A stretch of 64,000 nucleotides of DNA from Emticicia aquatica (GTDB lineage: Bacteria; Bacteroidota; Bacteroidia; Cytophagales; Spirosomataceae): the NCBI RefSeq assembly GCF_923079645.1, contig NZ_CAKLPY010000001.1, forward strand, positions 1,116,001 through 1,180,000. The letters run 5' to 3'. The notes under the pieces were generated by a model. It was given only the letters and a program-made list of their open reading frames with translations. It was not told the origin of the DNA and did no database searches. Each line of letters begins with the position of its first letter. Position 1 is the first letter of the stretch. A program made the translations under genes and the position numbers. Shown piece after piece: positions 15,948 through 26,260 of the stretch.

Positions 15948-17939
15948 CTAGTTTACTTGTGAGCTAGCAAACTTTGAGGGTTTCCAACTATTATTTTTTA
16001 TATTCGTATCTGGTAATTTATTATCGGGGTCAATTATAATAGATTCAATTGCTGATTTAGAATCATATCTAAAACTCCAAGTATTGCCTCGTTGCCAAAT
16101 TTCGTAAGGTAATTGTATGCGTTTTTTTGTTCCATTGGTTTCTTTAATATCAATTGTTACTGGCATAGGCATTTTTTCTAAATTTTCAATCGTAATAACA
16201 GAACCTTTTGCAACGTCTTGTTGTACATAAGTCACATCTTTTACACCTTGGTCTATTTTCCAATCATTTAGATACCAACCTTTCCAATACCAACCCAAAT
16301 CTTCGCCAGCTGCATCTTCCATTGTTCTAAAAAAATCAAGTGGAGTTGGGTGCTTGAATGCCCAGCGATTTACATATTCTTTGAAAGCATAATCAAATCT
16401 TTTTTCACCAAGAATCAATTCTCGTAGCATTGTGAGCCCATAACCAGGTTTCATGTATGCAGCAATTGCTAAATTATTTTCTTGAATTACATCAGGAATA
16501 TTTGCAATTGGGTCACGGTCATAATAATAAGGTGTCATTTGACGAACATTTTCCTGACTATAGTATTCACCATTATTAAAGTTTTTTGTAGAAAGTGTAT
16601 TAATGAAAGTATTGAAACCCTCATCCATCCAAGCATATTTACGTTCATTACTTCCAACAATCATTGGAAACCAATTATGCCCGAATTCGTGGTCGGTTAC
16701 TCCCCATAGACTTTCAGTTTTATCACGATAATCACAAAAAACAATTCCTGGATATTCCATCCCTCCAACAACACCCGCAACGTTTACTGCACTAGGGTAG
16801 CTATATTCATAAATATATTTTGAATAAAACTCAATACAACCTTTTACATATTCAGACGAACGCCCCCAAGCATCATTACCATCACTTTCTGCTGGATAAA
16901 CAGATTGTGCCAATGAAGTTTTGCCACTAGGTAAATTTATTTTACAAGCATCCCAAATAAATGCTTTTGAAGTAGCCCAAGCTATGTCTCTTGCTTGATT
17001 ACATTTGAATTTCCAAGTGAGTGTGCCGTCATTTCGAGGACGAGATTTTGCGTCATTCACTTCATCTTTACTTCTAATAATAACAGTTTTTTCACTATTT
17101 TTGGCTTCGTTCAAACGTTTAATTTGTTCAGAAGTCAATACTTCATTTGGATTAATGAGTTCACCAGAACCAACCACCAAATGATTATAAGGAACAGTAA
17201 CATTGTATTCAAAATCGCCATATTCCAAATAAAATTCACCTGCACCTAAATAAGGCAAAGTATTCCATCCTTCAACATCGTCATAAACTGCCATGCGAGG
17301 ATACCATTGAGCAACTTCATAAATTGTACCGTCTTTGGTTTCTTGTTTTCCCATTCGGTCAGAACCATAACGAGGAATTTTGAATGAATAAGTAATTTTG
17401 ATTTTTACTTCTTCGCTCGGTAAAATTGGTTCAGATAGACGAATTTGCATTCGAGTATCGTCAGTTAAATGTTCGGCGTAAACTGAGCGAAAACTTTTTT
17501 TCTTTCCAACTGATAGGGCTTTATCAACACTAACAAATTGTACGTTGTATCCACCGTCAAAACCTGTATTACCAAATCTTCCTCCAGCAATAGTTGTTGT
17601 TTTTCCTCCTCTTGAATTATCATTGAATTGATTTTGGTCTAATTGTAACCAAACAAAAGGGAGCTTGTCGGGACTATTATTTTTATACGTTATTTCAACA
17701 TCGCCAGTAATGGTATTAGCGACTTCGTCGAGTTTGACATTAATTTTATAATCCGCCCTGTTTTGCCAATACATTGGGCCAGGAGCTCCAGTTCCACTTC
17801 TGTAAGCAGTTCCTGGCATAAAATTAAAGAGTGGATTGAACGCATCTCGATGGTCGTACTTTGAGATGCTTGGAGTTTGAGCTTGCAAGATTTGGTAAAA
17901 ACCTAAAGCAAAAACCAATAAGATTTTATTGATTTTCAT
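15948..17939 (-). CDS. Secreted M1-family zinc aminopeptidase-like protein
   Basis: 663 residues with a signal peptide ([21 protein letters not shown]). The zinc site is H417-EFG-H421 with E440 exactly 18 residues later ([20 protein letters not shown] then WMDEGF). The exopeptidase motif reads GGMEYPG rather than GAMEN, a variant common in Bacteroidota members. A Tyr for transition-state stabilisation is likely in [17 protein letters not shown]. It probably trims peptides in the periplasm or outside the cell. It stands alone between FolB (convergent) and a divergent secreted protein gene. Confidence 0.92.
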   Translation of the reverse strand: MKINKILLVFALGFYQILQAQTPSISKYDHRDAFNPLFNFMPGTAYRSGTGAPGPMYWQNRADYKINVKLDEVANTITGDVEITYKNNSPDKLPFVWLQLDQNQFNDNSRGGKTTTIAGGRFGNTGFDGGYNVQFVSVDKALSVGKKKSFRSVYAEHLTDDTRMQIRLSEPILPSEEVKIKITYSFKIPRYGSDRMGKQETKDGTIYEVAQWYPRMAVYDDVEGWNTLPYLGAGEFYLEYGDFEYNVTVPYNHLVVGSGELINPNEVLTSEQIKRLNEAKNSEKTVIIRSKDEVNDAKSRPRNDGTLTWKFKCNQARDIAWATSKAFIWDACKINLPSGKTSLAQSVYPAESDGNDAWGRSSEYVKGCIEFYSKYIYEYSYPSAVNVAGVVGGMEYPGIVFCDYRDKTESLWGVTDHEFGHNWFPMIVGSNERKYAWMDEGFNTFINTLSTKNFNNGEYYSQENVRQMTPYYYDRDPIANIPDVIQENNLAIAAYMKPGYGLTMLRELILGEKRFDYAFKEYVNRWAFKHPTPLDFFRTMEDAAGEDLGWYWKGWYLNDWKIDQGVKDVTYVQQDVAKGSVITIENLEKMPMPVTIDIKETNGTKKRIQLPYEIWQRGNTWSFRYDSKSAIESIIIDPDNKLPDTNIKNNSWKPSKFASSQVN

Positions 17940-18331
17940 GAATTATATTTGATGATAATGTATAAAAAAATAAGAATAAATTACAAAAAAAATGACAATG
18001 CACTTTTCTAACGGTAAAGTAACGATTTTTGTTTATAAAGAGATATGTTTATTTTTTTAATGTTGCAGAGAAAAGTAGATTTTTTTGAGAAAGATTCAGC
18101 ATATTTTGATTGATGTTATTAAGTTGTAAACATTAGGTGAAAAAGGGGACAAGATTTGATGTTTTTGCTTAAAATAGGGTTTAAAACAATATTTTATACG
18201 ATTTTGTCTTGTCGAAAGGTATTTTTTTTCTAAATTGGCACAAAATTTTAATATTTACTATTTCTGTAATCTTAATTTTGAACCTGTATTGAATTATCTT
18301 TTTTCAAACAGAAATCTTAACAATTAACAAA
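17940..18331. other. Divergent intergenic region (392 bp)
   Basis: An AT-rich spacer between the M1 gene (minus) and the secreted duplicated protein (plus). Apart from the promoter at 18236-18266 I see no ORF, RNA or strong hairpin in it. Confidence 0.5.
18236..18266 (+). promoter_or_regulatory. Candidate promoter of the secreted duplicated protein
   Basis: TTG (18236-18238), a 20-base spacer and TATTTCTG (18259-18266), one mismatch from TAnnTTTG. It predicts a leader of about 60 bases. A second -7-like TAATTTTG (18273-18280) has no -33 partner. Confidence 0.45.
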
Positions 18332-19777
18332 ATGAAATCTAGACTAATTTCCGTGCTAACTTTAGTAATTCTTTTACCATTTGTAGGAATTGCCCAGCAA
18401 CGAGACTCGCCATGTAACTTACTTTCTTACTCAATTTTTAAAGGAGCTTCTGATAAAACTCCTGTAGTTTTAAAAAAACTTGGTACAAGTCCACAATTTG
18501 GTGAAATTCCTAAGCACACAGGTGCTTCTGCATACAATCATCTTAAAGCAGTGCATAAAAGTAACAAAAAAGGAAGTAGAAAAGAGATTGATGATTTGCT
18601 TAAAGCCCTTGGATACACTGGTTTTAATGACCCTGATTTTACAAGTAAAAGTTTAAATCCTGAAATTCTAACTGCTGGAACTATTGGCTGGATGGGTGCA
18701 TACGGACACAAATATGCTTGGTCAAAATTAGGAAACGATTTCCCAACTTTTAAAATCTATTCAAAAGGTGGAGATTGTTTTCTATATATTATGAAAAAAT
18801 GTGGTAATGCATTTTATATTCCCACTTATATCACTGTAACTCCAGATCCGATTCTTCCTGTTATTACTTGTAAAACTCAAACAATAAATATTAGCGGTTC
18901 AGGTCAAGTGCAAAGTGGCGATGTTATGAACACAAGTAAAACAATGGAGATTGTTGCGGTATCTGCTTCTTCAAAAGGAAAAGGTTTACTTTTGGGTTCA
19001 TATCCAGTTTCTGTTCGTTCAACTTATGATTTTAGCCTGAAAGGGGATGCTCAATACTCTAAAACTGTGGAGGTTTGTATGGAAGGAAGTGCTACTCCAG
19101 CTCCATTGAATTTGACTTTACCAATGAATCTTAATTACAAAATAACTAAGAATGAAGTGAATGTTGGTGATGGCGATAAATTATATTTGAATGTTACTGA
19201 GGCTCAATTCAAGGCTTTGGGTAAAGCATATAAACCAATAAATGTAACTTCAACTGGTGCTTCAAATTTAGAAGTTTCAGGTAAAAAAGTTTCAAATAGC
19301 AGTGCAATTGAATCTACATCTGCTTCTTATGGTTCGGGTGATACAAAATGTGCTGACCAAAAATTTAATTTTATTGGTAAAACTGAAATAAAAGATGGTA
19401 GTTTAAAAAGTTCTAATAATGACGTAACCATTATTGGTGTTTATAAGAAAACTGGTAAATTGGACAAAGGTGAATTGGCTGACAAATATCTTTGTTTGGG
19501 AAGTTTCCAAGTTCCAGTTAAATCTGCTTATGAATTTACAACTACGGGTGGAAGTGATGTTTCTAAAATATTGAGAGTTTGTTCTAAAGACGGGGTTGCA
19601 CTTGCTGACCAAAATATCAATATTCCAGTTCAGATGAGTTATAATTTTACAAAACAGGATGTAATGCTTGGCGATTATAATAAATTGTATGTTAGTCTTA
19701 CTGAAAAACAATACAAAGCGTTGAGCAAAAACTACAACCGTTGTTGCTCAGATGGTGGAGAAGGAAAATGTAAATAA
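18332..19777 (+). CDS. Unrecognised secreted protein with an internal tandem duplication
   Basis: 481 residues with a clear signal peptide (MKSRLISVLTLVILLPFVG, IAQQ). I do not recognise the family. Residues about 25-170 form a unique N-terminal region with Gly/Trp/Tyr-rich GWMGAYGHKYAWSKLG. Two related beta-rich units follow, about 180-300 and 340-470; matching points are GSYPVSVRSTYDFSLKG / GSFQVPVKSAYEFTTTG, SKTVEVC / SKILRVC, LPMNLNYKITKNEV / IPVQMSYNFTKQDV and DKLYLNVTEAQFKALGK / NKLYVSLTEKQYKALSK. It ends with a Cys-rich tail (NRCCSDGGEGKCK). It has its own candidate promoter and a strong terminator, so it is monocistronic. Role unknown; a surface or extracellular binding protein is a guess. 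Confidence 0.7.
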   Translation: MKSRLISVLTLVILLPFVGIAQQRDSPCNLLSYSIFKGASDKTPVVLKKLGTSPQFGEIPKHTGASAYNHLKAVHKSNKKGSRKEIDDLLKALGYTGFNDPDFTSKSLNPEILTAGTIGWMGAYGHKYAWSKLGNDFPTFKIYSKGGDCFLYIMKKCGNAFYIPTYITVTPDPILPVITCKTQTINISGSGQVQSGDVMNTSKTMEIVAVSASSKGKGLLLGSYPVSVRSTYDFSLKGDAQYSKTVEVCMEGSATPAPLNLTLPMNLNYKITKNEVNVGDGDKLYLNVTEAQFKALGKAYKPINVTSTGASNLEVSGKKVSNSSAIESTSASYGSGDTKCADQKFNFIGKTEIKDGSLKSSNNDVTIIGVYKKTGKLDKGELADKYLCLGSFQVPVKSAYEFTTTGGSDVSKILRVCSKDGVALADQNINIPVQMSYNFTKQDVMLGDYNKLYVSLTEKQYKALSKNYNRCCSDGGEGKCK

Positions 19778-19792
19778 TTTTAAGATATGCAC

Positions 19793-19829
19793 AAAAAAAT
19801 CCCCACTTACCGAAAGTGGGGATTTTTTT
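19793..19829. terminator. Strong terminator between convergent genes
   Basis: GC-rich stem ATCCCCACTT / AAGTGGGGAT flanked by seven A and seven T, usable on both strands, between the stops at 19777 (plus) and 19843 (minus). Confidence 0.9.
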
Positions 19830-19842
19830 GTGTTTTTTAATT

Positions 19843-21105
19843 CTACGTTTTTAATTTCTTTTTCTTAGCAGCAGGAAATAAAACATTATTAAGAATTAAA
19901 CGATAGCCTGCTGAATTTGGGTGAAGATTAAGGTCAGTCGGCTCTTCGCCTACATAGTGTTGATAATCTTCAGGGTCGTGGCCTCCATAAAAAGTCCAAA
20001 ACCCTTTGCCTGCAGTTCCATGAATATAACGAGCTTCGCCAATCGAGCGATTTTCTGCCAATGTTATTACATCAGGTCTGATATATTGTTTTTTGAAAGC
20101 AGTTGTTTGACCCATAAATCCTTTAATCAAGTTTGCATGATTTTGCGTAAGCATTGTCGGAATTGGGTCCCACTTAGCCGAAAACTGAAATAACGAAAAA
20201 TAATCATTGTTTTCATTTACACCACGTTCTTCTTGTTGATTATCAATGCTTGAAAATTCCATTTCGTAAGGATTCGTTATTAAATGAAAATCTTTAAAAG
20301 CGAAGCAGTTTTCATATTTGAGTTTTTTTTCTGCATTTGGGTCAGCACCATCTCCATCATATGGAGCTTCTACAATATCGACTCCATCGGCAGCCAATGC
20401 AATATCAAAAGTATCGGTTGCATTACACATGGCAAACATGTAACCACCACCGAATACAAAATCTCTGATTTTTTTTGAAACGGCTAATTTCAGGTCTGGA
20501 ATTTTGGTGAAATTGTATTTTCGAGCAATTGTTTCAGCTTCTTGTTTTTGCTCTTGATACCAACCTTGTCCACGCATTCGTAGAAACTTTCCGAATTGAC
20601 CAGTAAAATCTTCATGATGTAAATGTAACCAATCGTATTCGGGAAGTTTACTATCTAAGACCTCTTCATCAAAAATTTTGTCGTAAGGAATTTCGGCATA
20701 AGTAAGTACAAGCGTTACTGCGTCGTCCCAAGGTTGAGTAGTTTTTGGAGAATATACCGCAATTTTAGGAGCTTTATTCAGTTTAACTGCATCCATATTT
20801 GCATCATTTGAAGCAATCAAATTTAGAATCGATTGTGATTCTGCTTCCGAAATAACTTCATAACTCACTCCTCGAATCACACATTCATTAATATATGTTT
20901 GTGATGCTTCAAAAAGAAAACTACCACCTTTGTAATTGAGTAACCATTCAACTTCTGTTCCATGAGTTTTTAAAAGCCAAAATGCAATTCCATAAGCTTT
21001 CAAATGATTTCTTTGTGTTTCATCCATCGGAATCAATATTCGGTTTGCGAATAGATTAGTCGATAACGAAAATGTCAACAGCACTAAAAGAGTTATTTTT
21101 TTCAT
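19843..21105 (-). CDS. Conserved Bacteroidota secreted protein of unknown function
   Basis: 420 residues from the ATG at 21105, which places the signal peptide MKKITLLVLLTFSLSTNLFA at the N-terminus; the frame itself is open to 21141. Similar Bacteroidota proteins are often labelled asparagine synthetase B, but no glutamine amidotransferase Cys1 or ATP-pyrophosphatase motif is visible, so that name is not supported. Segments such as RILIPMDETQRNHLKAYGIA, PKIAVYSP and FVFGGGYMFAMCNATDTFD suggest a Rossmann-like or GATase1-like fold. Conserved HLHHEDFTGQ and TFYGGHDPEDYQH might bind metal or sugar. Function unknown. Confidence 0.65.
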   Translation of the reverse strand: MKKITLLVLLTFSLSTNLFANRILIPMDETQRNHLKAYGIAFWLLKTHGTEVEWLLNYKGGSFLFEASQTYINECVIRGVSYEVISEAESQSILNLIASNDANMDAVKLNKAPKIAVYSPKTTQPWDDAVTLVLTYAEIPYDKIFDEEVLDSKLPEYDWLHLHHEDFTGQFGKFLRMRGQGWYQEQKQEAETIARKYNFTKIPDLKLAVSKKIRDFVFGGGYMFAMCNATDTFDIALAADGVDIVEAPYDGDGADPNAEKKLKYENCFAFKDFHLITNPYEMEFSSIDNQQEERGVNENNDYFSLFQFSAKWDPIPTMLTQNHANLIKGFMGQTTAFKKQYIRPDVITLAENRSIGEARYIHGTAGKGFWTFYGGHDPEDYQHYVGEEPTDLNLHPNSAGYRLILNNVLFPAAKKKKLKT

Positions 21106-21388
21106 TTTTATCAATAAAAAGTATGTATTCAACTGTAGCAATCACCGTACCAATCATCAACGAATTTTAGATTTGATTATTAGCATTTTAAGCCAATGCA
21201 ATTGTTTTTTATTATAAAATTACTGCTCAATTGTTGAATAAAGAAGCTTTTTTGCCTAAAAAAATGATAAGCGGTTGAATAGCATATCTTAATCGTTTGT
21301 GCTTTTGAAAACTCTTGATGAATTTTGTAAGGCTAAATAATACAATAAATTAGACCCAAATACTACAAATTATTCTCACTGGAAATAG

Positions 21389-22501
21389 ATGGAAAATTTA
21401 TCACGTCGTACCTTTTTAGGAAAAATAGGAGTCAGTGCGTCTGTCATTGCAGTTGCTAAACCACCATTAAAGAATGTTTCTAAGGTAGTTTATGAAGGGG
21501 AAAAACTAAATATTGCACTTTGTGGATTGGGAAGATATGCTGGATATTTAGCTGATGGATTAGAAATTTCGCAATATTGTAGATTAGCTGGGATTGTTAC
21601 GGGTACACCAACGAAGGCAGAAGATTGGAAGAAACGCTACAATATCCCTCAAAAAAACATTTATAATTATCAGAATTTTGATGAAATCGTAAATAATAAA
21701 GACATTGATTTGGTATATGTTGTTTTACCAAATTCGATGCATAAGGAATTTGTGATTAGAGCAGCCAAGGCTGGAAAGCATGTTATTGTTGAAAAACCAA
21801 TGGCAATTACAGCAAAAGATTGTCAAGAAATGATTGATGCTTGTAAAAAAGCAGGAGTACAATTGGCTGTTGGTTATCGACTTCATTTTGAACCATACCA
21901 CAAAGAACTAAAAAGGCTTGGACAAGAAAAAGTATTTGGACAAGTCAGATTAATTGAGGTTTCATTGGGATATAGACTTGGAGGAGAGAATCCAAAAGAT
22001 TGGCATTTAGTAAAAGAATTTTCTGGTGGTGGCCCATTGATGAATCTAGGCGTTTATTGTGTACAGAGTAGTCGCTATGTTTTGGGAGAAGAACCCATTT
22101 CAGTATCAGCTCAGTTTGCACCAGTTACGAATAAAACTTTATTTTCTGAAGTTGAAGAATCCATTACTTGGCAATTAGTTTTTCCAAGTGGAGCCGTTTG
22201 TACCTCAACGAGTTCTTACAATTGTGGGATTGATAGATTTTTCGCCGCTGCCGATGATGGATTTTTTGAACTTAGTCCCGCTGTCAGTTACGGACCATTT
22301 AAGGGAAGAACAAGTAAAGGTGAACTTGATTTTCCAACAATTAATCAGCAGACAACTCAAATGGATGAAATTGGAAAAGTCTTGATAGAAAATAAGCAAT
22401 TGCCAACTCATATTTCAGGAGAGGAGGGTTTAAAAGATATGAAAATATTAGAGGCTATTTATGAAGCCGCAAATACAGGTAAAAAGGTAACTATAAATTA
22501 G
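21389..22501 (+). CDS. Gfo/Idh/MocA-family oxidoreductase with Tat signal
   Basis: 370 residues. The N-terminus MENLSRRTFLGKIGVSASV is a twin-arginine export signal (SRRTFLGK). A Rossmann domain follows (LNIALCGLGRYAGYLADGLE), then the EKP signature (HVIVEKPMAIT) with the catalytic Lys, and the C-terminal alpha/beta domain (GGGPLMNLGVYCVQ). Such exported family members act on sugars in the periplasm, where the NAD(P) is held tightly, as in glucose-fructose oxidoreductase and glycosidase-like relatives. The substrate cannot be told. The gene is followed 50 bases later by a permease gene on the same strand. Confidence 0.9.
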   Translation: MENLSRRTFLGKIGVSASVIAVAKPPLKNVSKVVYEGEKLNIALCGLGRYAGYLADGLEISQYCRLAGIVTGTPTKAEDWKKRYNIPQKNIYNYQNFDEIVNNKDIDLVYVVLPNSMHKEFVIRAAKAGKHVIVEKPMAITAKDCQEMIDACKKAGVQLAVGYRLHFEPYHKELKRLGQEKVFGQVRLIEVSLGYRLGGENPKDWHLVKEFSGGGPLMNLGVYCVQSSRYVLGEEPISVSAQFAPVTNKTLFSEVEESITWQLVFPSGAVCTSTSSYNCGIDRFFAAADDGFFELSPAVSYGPFKGRTSKGELDFPTINQQTTQMDEIGKVLIENKQLPTHISGEEGLKDMKILEAIYEAANTGKKVTIN

Positions 22502-22551
22502 AACGAACATTAATCAAAAGCAATAGACACAGGTTTATTGGAAATTTAATT

Positions 22552-23793
22552 ATGAATCTTACAGAAAATATAAGTGAAGGTTTACGTTCCATCAAAGGAA
22601 ATATGCTTCGTACTGTACTTACGGCTTTAATTATTGCTATTGGTATTACTTCATTGGTTGGTATTTTGACTGCTATTGATGGAATGCAAAGTTCGGTCGA
22701 TAATAGTTTTGCTGGTTTGGGTGCTAATTCTTTTGACATAAAAGGCCCACGTATGTGGAGAAGACGAAGTTCGGGAGTGAATGATAAGGATTATCCTCCG
22801 ATTGAATACCGAGAGGCAAAATTATACAAAGAACTTTTTCAAGGAAAAACTTCGGCCACCATAAGTATTTATACCAATGTTTCGGGGGCTGCACAGTTGA
22901 AATATAAATCTGTAAAAACGAATCCTAACAGTTTGATTCGTGGAGTTGATGAAGATTATATAAATATTAAAGGATATAAACTTATTTCAGGAAGAGATAT
23001 TACTGAAAATGATATTAACTTAACTAATAATGTTGTGATTTTAGCTAATGAATTAGCAACAACTTTATTCCCGAAAGAAAACCCAATTGATAAAGACATA
23101 ACTTTGTTAGGATTGCGATTTAAGGTAATTGGGGTTTTGGAAAAGAAAGGGAGTATTACTGGTGGAGGTGATGACAGAGTGGCATTAGTTCCGCTTGAAA
23201 CAGGAAGACAAATTGCAGGAAATAGAAAACTAACTTTTGATATTACTACTTCCGTAAATAATGTCTCGGATATGGATTATATATTAGGTGAAGCCGAAGC
23301 TGTGATGCGTAGAGTAAGAAAAGACCAAATTGGTCAAGCAAAATCTTTTGAGATAGAACGTTCGGATGCTCTTGCAAAAGATTTTGAAGAAGTAACAGGA
23401 TATTTAAGAGTGGGTGGATTTGGTATCGGAATAATTACACTTTTGGGAGCAGCCATTGCATTAATGAATATTATGATGGTTTCTGTAACTGAACGTACAC
23501 GTGAAATCGGAATAAGAAAAGCAATTGGAGCAACACCATTCAAGATTCGTTTACAGTTTTTGATGGAGGCCATTGTAATTTGTATTTTGGGTGGAATAGC
23601 AGGAATTATAATGGGAATTGGTATTGGAAATCTGATTGCCAAATTGATTAGTGATAAAAGTAGCTTTATAATTCCTTGGGCTTGGATATTTATGGGATTT
23701 GTAGTTTGTGTTGTTGTTGGGATTTTATCTGGTTTTTATCCTGCTTATAAAGCTTCTAAACTAGACCCAATTGAATCTTTGAGATACGAATAG
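22552..23793 (+). CDS. ABC transporter permease, MacB/FtsX type
   Basis: 413 residues with the MacB topology: one N-terminal membrane helix (about 17-40, RTVLTALIIAIGITSLVGIL), a large periplasmic domain (about 45-280) and three C-terminal helices (about 285-310, 340-370 and 380-400). The FtsX-like C-terminal region includes VSVTERTREIGIRKAIGATP. These permeases act as mechanotransmission devices for lipoprotein or macrolide/peptide export and need a separate ATPase, which is not adjacent. A terminator follows closely. Confidence 0.9.
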   Translation: MNLTENISEGLRSIKGNMLRTVLTALIIAIGITSLVGILTAIDGMQSSVDNSFAGLGANSFDIKGPRMWRRRSSGVNDKDYPPIEYREAKLYKELFQGKTSATISIYTNVSGAAQLKYKSVKTNPNSLIRGVDEDYINIKGYKLISGRDITENDINLTNNVVILANELATTLFPKENPIDKDITLLGLRFKVIGVLEKKGSITGGGDDRVALVPLETGRQIAGNRKLTFDITTSVNNVSDMDYILGEAEAVMRRVRKDQIGQAKSFEIERSDALAKDFEEVTGYLRVGGFGIGIITLLGAAIALMNIMMVSVTERTREIGIRKAIGATPFKIRLQFLMEAIVICILGGIAGIIMGIGIGNLIAKLISDKSSFIIPWAWIFMGFVVCVVVGILSGFYPAYKASKLDPIESLRYE

Positions 23794-23820
23794 ACAGTTT
23801 TTTGTTAAGAGTTATGAGTT

Positions 23821-23857
23821 AAAAATCCTCGTAGAAGTTTTCTGCGAGGATTTTTTT
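23821..23857 (+). terminator. Terminator after the permease gene
   Basis: Stem AAAAATCCTCGTAGAA / TTCTGCGAGGATTTTT (one G-T wobble) ending in a T-run, 28 bases after the stop. Confidence 0.85.
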
Positions 23858-23985
23858 ATTGATTAGATTTTTTAAAAAATGATTAAACGGATACATTTGG
23901 CATAGTGTTTGGAATAGGCTAATGAGCGATTTGTTTGTAAATCAAACATAATCTAGGGTTCGAGAAATTATTTATCAACCAAAAT

Positions 23986-25194
23986 GTGATGAAAAAAAGA
24001 GTTTTGATAATATTGAGTGTTTGTTTTCTGTCAATTCTGAATGTTTTTGCTCAGGCGGTTTCACAAGAATTGACAATTGAAAAAAGAGAAAGTATTGGAC
24101 TTTTTTTTTATGATGGAATGGCTAAAGTTAACATTGCAGGAAAATATGGCTTTGTTAATCGTCAAGGAATTTTACAAATCCCTTGTCAATATGATATGGT
24201 GACTGATTTTAAAGATGGACTTGCCATTGTTAGAGAAAATAACCGTTATAGTTTTGTTCGTCTTGATGGCTCACTTCTTACTCCAATAATTTTTGATATC
24301 TGTGAACCATTTTCAAATGGTTTAGCATTGGTTAGCTTTCAAAATAAATATGGCTTTATTGATAAAGAAGGTAAAATTGTTGTTTATCCACGTCACGATT
24401 TCGGAATGGGTTTTAGCAGTGGTTTAGGTCTTGTAGGACTAGATGGCAAGAATGGTTATATCAATACAAAGGGGAAATTGGTAATTAATTACCAATTTGA
24501 ATTTTCACTGCCATTTTCCGAAGGGTATGCGTTATTTATGAAAAATGGGAAATTTGGTTATATTAATCAAAAAGGCAAAGTAGTAATTGAGCCAATATAT
24601 GATTTGGCAAGCTCTTTTCATGACGGACTTGCCGCTGTAAAATTTAATAATGCTTCTGGTTTGATTGATAGAAAAGGTAAATTCGTACAAACAGCTTCCT
24701 ATCAAAATATTCGTAGTTTTAAAGATGGCGTTGCCGTTATTATGAAAAACAACAAAATGGGATTAATCAACCATGATGGGAAAGAACTGATCAATGCAAA
24801 ATATGATTTTCTTGATGACTTTGAAGATGGTATTGCTGCATTTAAAATAAATGGTAAATTTGGATTTGTCAACAAACAAGGAAACGAATTTATTCCTGCA
24901 ATGTTTGATAAAGTAACAGCATTTGACCAAGGATTGGCCTATGCCAAACTAAATGAAAATTTTCATTATATTGATTTGCAGGGAAAAATCGTTTATACTT
25001 CTCCTATTGAACCAAAATTTAACGAAGAAGATAATTTGATTTTAGCCAAACTTGATATGAAAAAAGGATACATTGACGGAAAAGAAAAAATTTATGTCTC
25101 ACTTGATGAATCATTTTCACCTGCTAGAGTTGTGTTATTAATTAACAGTAACGAATATTTGATTAATAGTGATGGAAAACTTTCTTCAAAATAG
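23986..25194 (+). CDS. Secreted WG-repeat protein
   Basis: 402 residues with a signal peptide (MKKRVLIILSVCFLSILNV, FAQ). About eleven WG-type repeats follow, each of the form F-xDGLAxV-xxNxKYGFIDKxGKxVI, for example GKYGFVNRQGILQIPCQYD, NKYGFIDKEGKIVV and GKFGYINQKGKVVIEPIYD. WG repeats form small beta-hairpin units that are thought to be binding surfaces. No catalytic domain is seen. It converges with the serine hydrolase gene 19 bases away. Confidence 0.9.
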   Translation: MMKKRVLIILSVCFLSILNVFAQAVSQELTIEKRESIGLFFYDGMAKVNIAGKYGFVNRQGILQIPCQYDMVTDFKDGLAIVRENNRYSFVRLDGSLLTPIIFDICEPFSNGLALVSFQNKYGFIDKEGKIVVYPRHDFGMGFSSGLGLVGLDGKNGYINTKGKLVINYQFEFSLPFSEGYALFMKNGKFGYINQKGKVVIEPIYDLASSFHDGLAAVKFNNASGLIDRKGKFVQTASYQNIRSFKDGVAVIMKNNKMGLINHDGKELINAKYDFLDDFEDGIAAFKINGKFGFVNKQGNEFIPAMFDKVTAFDQGLAYAKLNENFHYIDLQGKIVYTSPIEPKFNEEDNLILAKLDMKKGYIDGKEKIYVSLDESFSPARVVLLINSNEYLINSDGKLSSK

Positions 25195-25212
25195 TTTTGG
25201 CTCAATCAATAA

Positions 25213-26253
25213 CTAAAGCGATTCTTTAATTATTTGTAAAATGGCTGTATGAAATGAAAATGCTTTTTTCAAATCATTTGGAGTCCAGACAAAATTATCT
25301 AAAACAATTACACTTGTCTTGGTTGCAGGAAAATAAAAATCCATTGAGATAAAGCCAGGAGTAAAACCCGTCTGTCCATACTGTAATAATTCGTTGTCAT
25401 CGCTAACCGTGATTCCATATCCATATTCAGTTTTACCAAAGAGTGGATGCTGGCGAATTGCAACTGGTTGCTTTGTAATCATCATTTGATAGGTAGTTGA
25501 ATTTAATAATTTCCCATTATGCAATTGTTCATTCCATTTAGCCAAATCGTTTGCTGAAGAAATAAACCCACCTGCTGCTACATAATTTTCAAAAGTTTCT
25601 GTTTCAAAAACTAATTTTCCATCGGTATTCTCGGTATAGCCATTTACTAATTTTTTGTATTTTTTTATATCGGGATGAAAAGTGTCAAACATTTTGCATT
25701 TTTCAAACAATTTATTTGATAGGCTTGAAAATGACTGATGTTGTACATTTTCAAGAATTTGTGCCAGAATATCAAACCCAATTTGCGAGTAAGCATACCG
25801 ACTACCCGCTTTAAATGCAAGAGGCTCTTCAAGATTTATGATACCGTGCGTGTGTGTTAGCAGTTGATGAATAGTTACCGAATCAGCCCATTTTTGTTTA
25901 AGATTTGGCAAATATGTGCTAATTGGAATGTCTAATCTTATTTTTCCTTCATCTAATGCTTTTAAAATCAAGACAGCAGTAAATTGTTTACTAATTGAGC
26001 CAATTACAAATTGGTCATTGAAATTAAGTTTTTTATTTGATTGAATATCAGACAATCCTCGGATATTTTCATATAGTATTTTTTCTTTCTGTTTGACTAG
26101 AATAACGCCATTAAAAGGTTTGTCTGAATTTGTATTTATCAAAGAATCTATTTTTCTTTTAACCTTACTTTGAGCTTGGACTTTTACATCAAACACAATT
26201 ATGAGTGAAAATAAAAGCAAGAAAATAGCATTGATTTTCTTGAGAATTTTCAT
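25213..26253 (-). CDS. Serine hydrolase, beta-lactamase class C / penicillin-binding-like
   Basis: 346 residues from the ATG at 26253 (MKILKKINAIFLLLFSLIIV, signal peptide ending VQAQ); the frame is open to 26271. The nucleophile motif SxxK is FVIGSISKQFTAVLIL, the Tyr motif is AYSQIGFDILAQ, and the third motif is YGQTGFTPGF in place of KTG/HxG. This set is typical of esterase or D-amino-peptidase-type class C relatives rather than of a resistance beta-lactamase. It follows an unrelated small gene by 7 bases, so the two are probably cotranscribed. Confidence 0.88.
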   Translation of the reverse strand: MKILKKINAIFLLLFSLIIVFDVKVQAQSKVKRKIDSLINTNSDKPFNGVILVKQKEKILYENIRGLSDIQSNKKLNFNDQFVIGSISKQFTAVLILKALDEGKIRLDIPISTYLPNLKQKWADSVTIHQLLTHTHGIINLEEPLAFKAGSRYAYSQIGFDILAQILENVQHQSFSSLSNKLFEKCKMFDTFHPDIKKYKKLVNGYTENTDGKLVFETETFENYVAAGGFISSANDLAKWNEQLHNGKLLNSTTYQMMITKQPVAIRQHPLFGKTEYGYGITVSDDNELLQYGQTGFTPGFISMDFYFPATKTSVIVLDNFVWTPNDLKKAFSFHTAILQIIKESL

Positions 26254-26260
26254 AATATTT

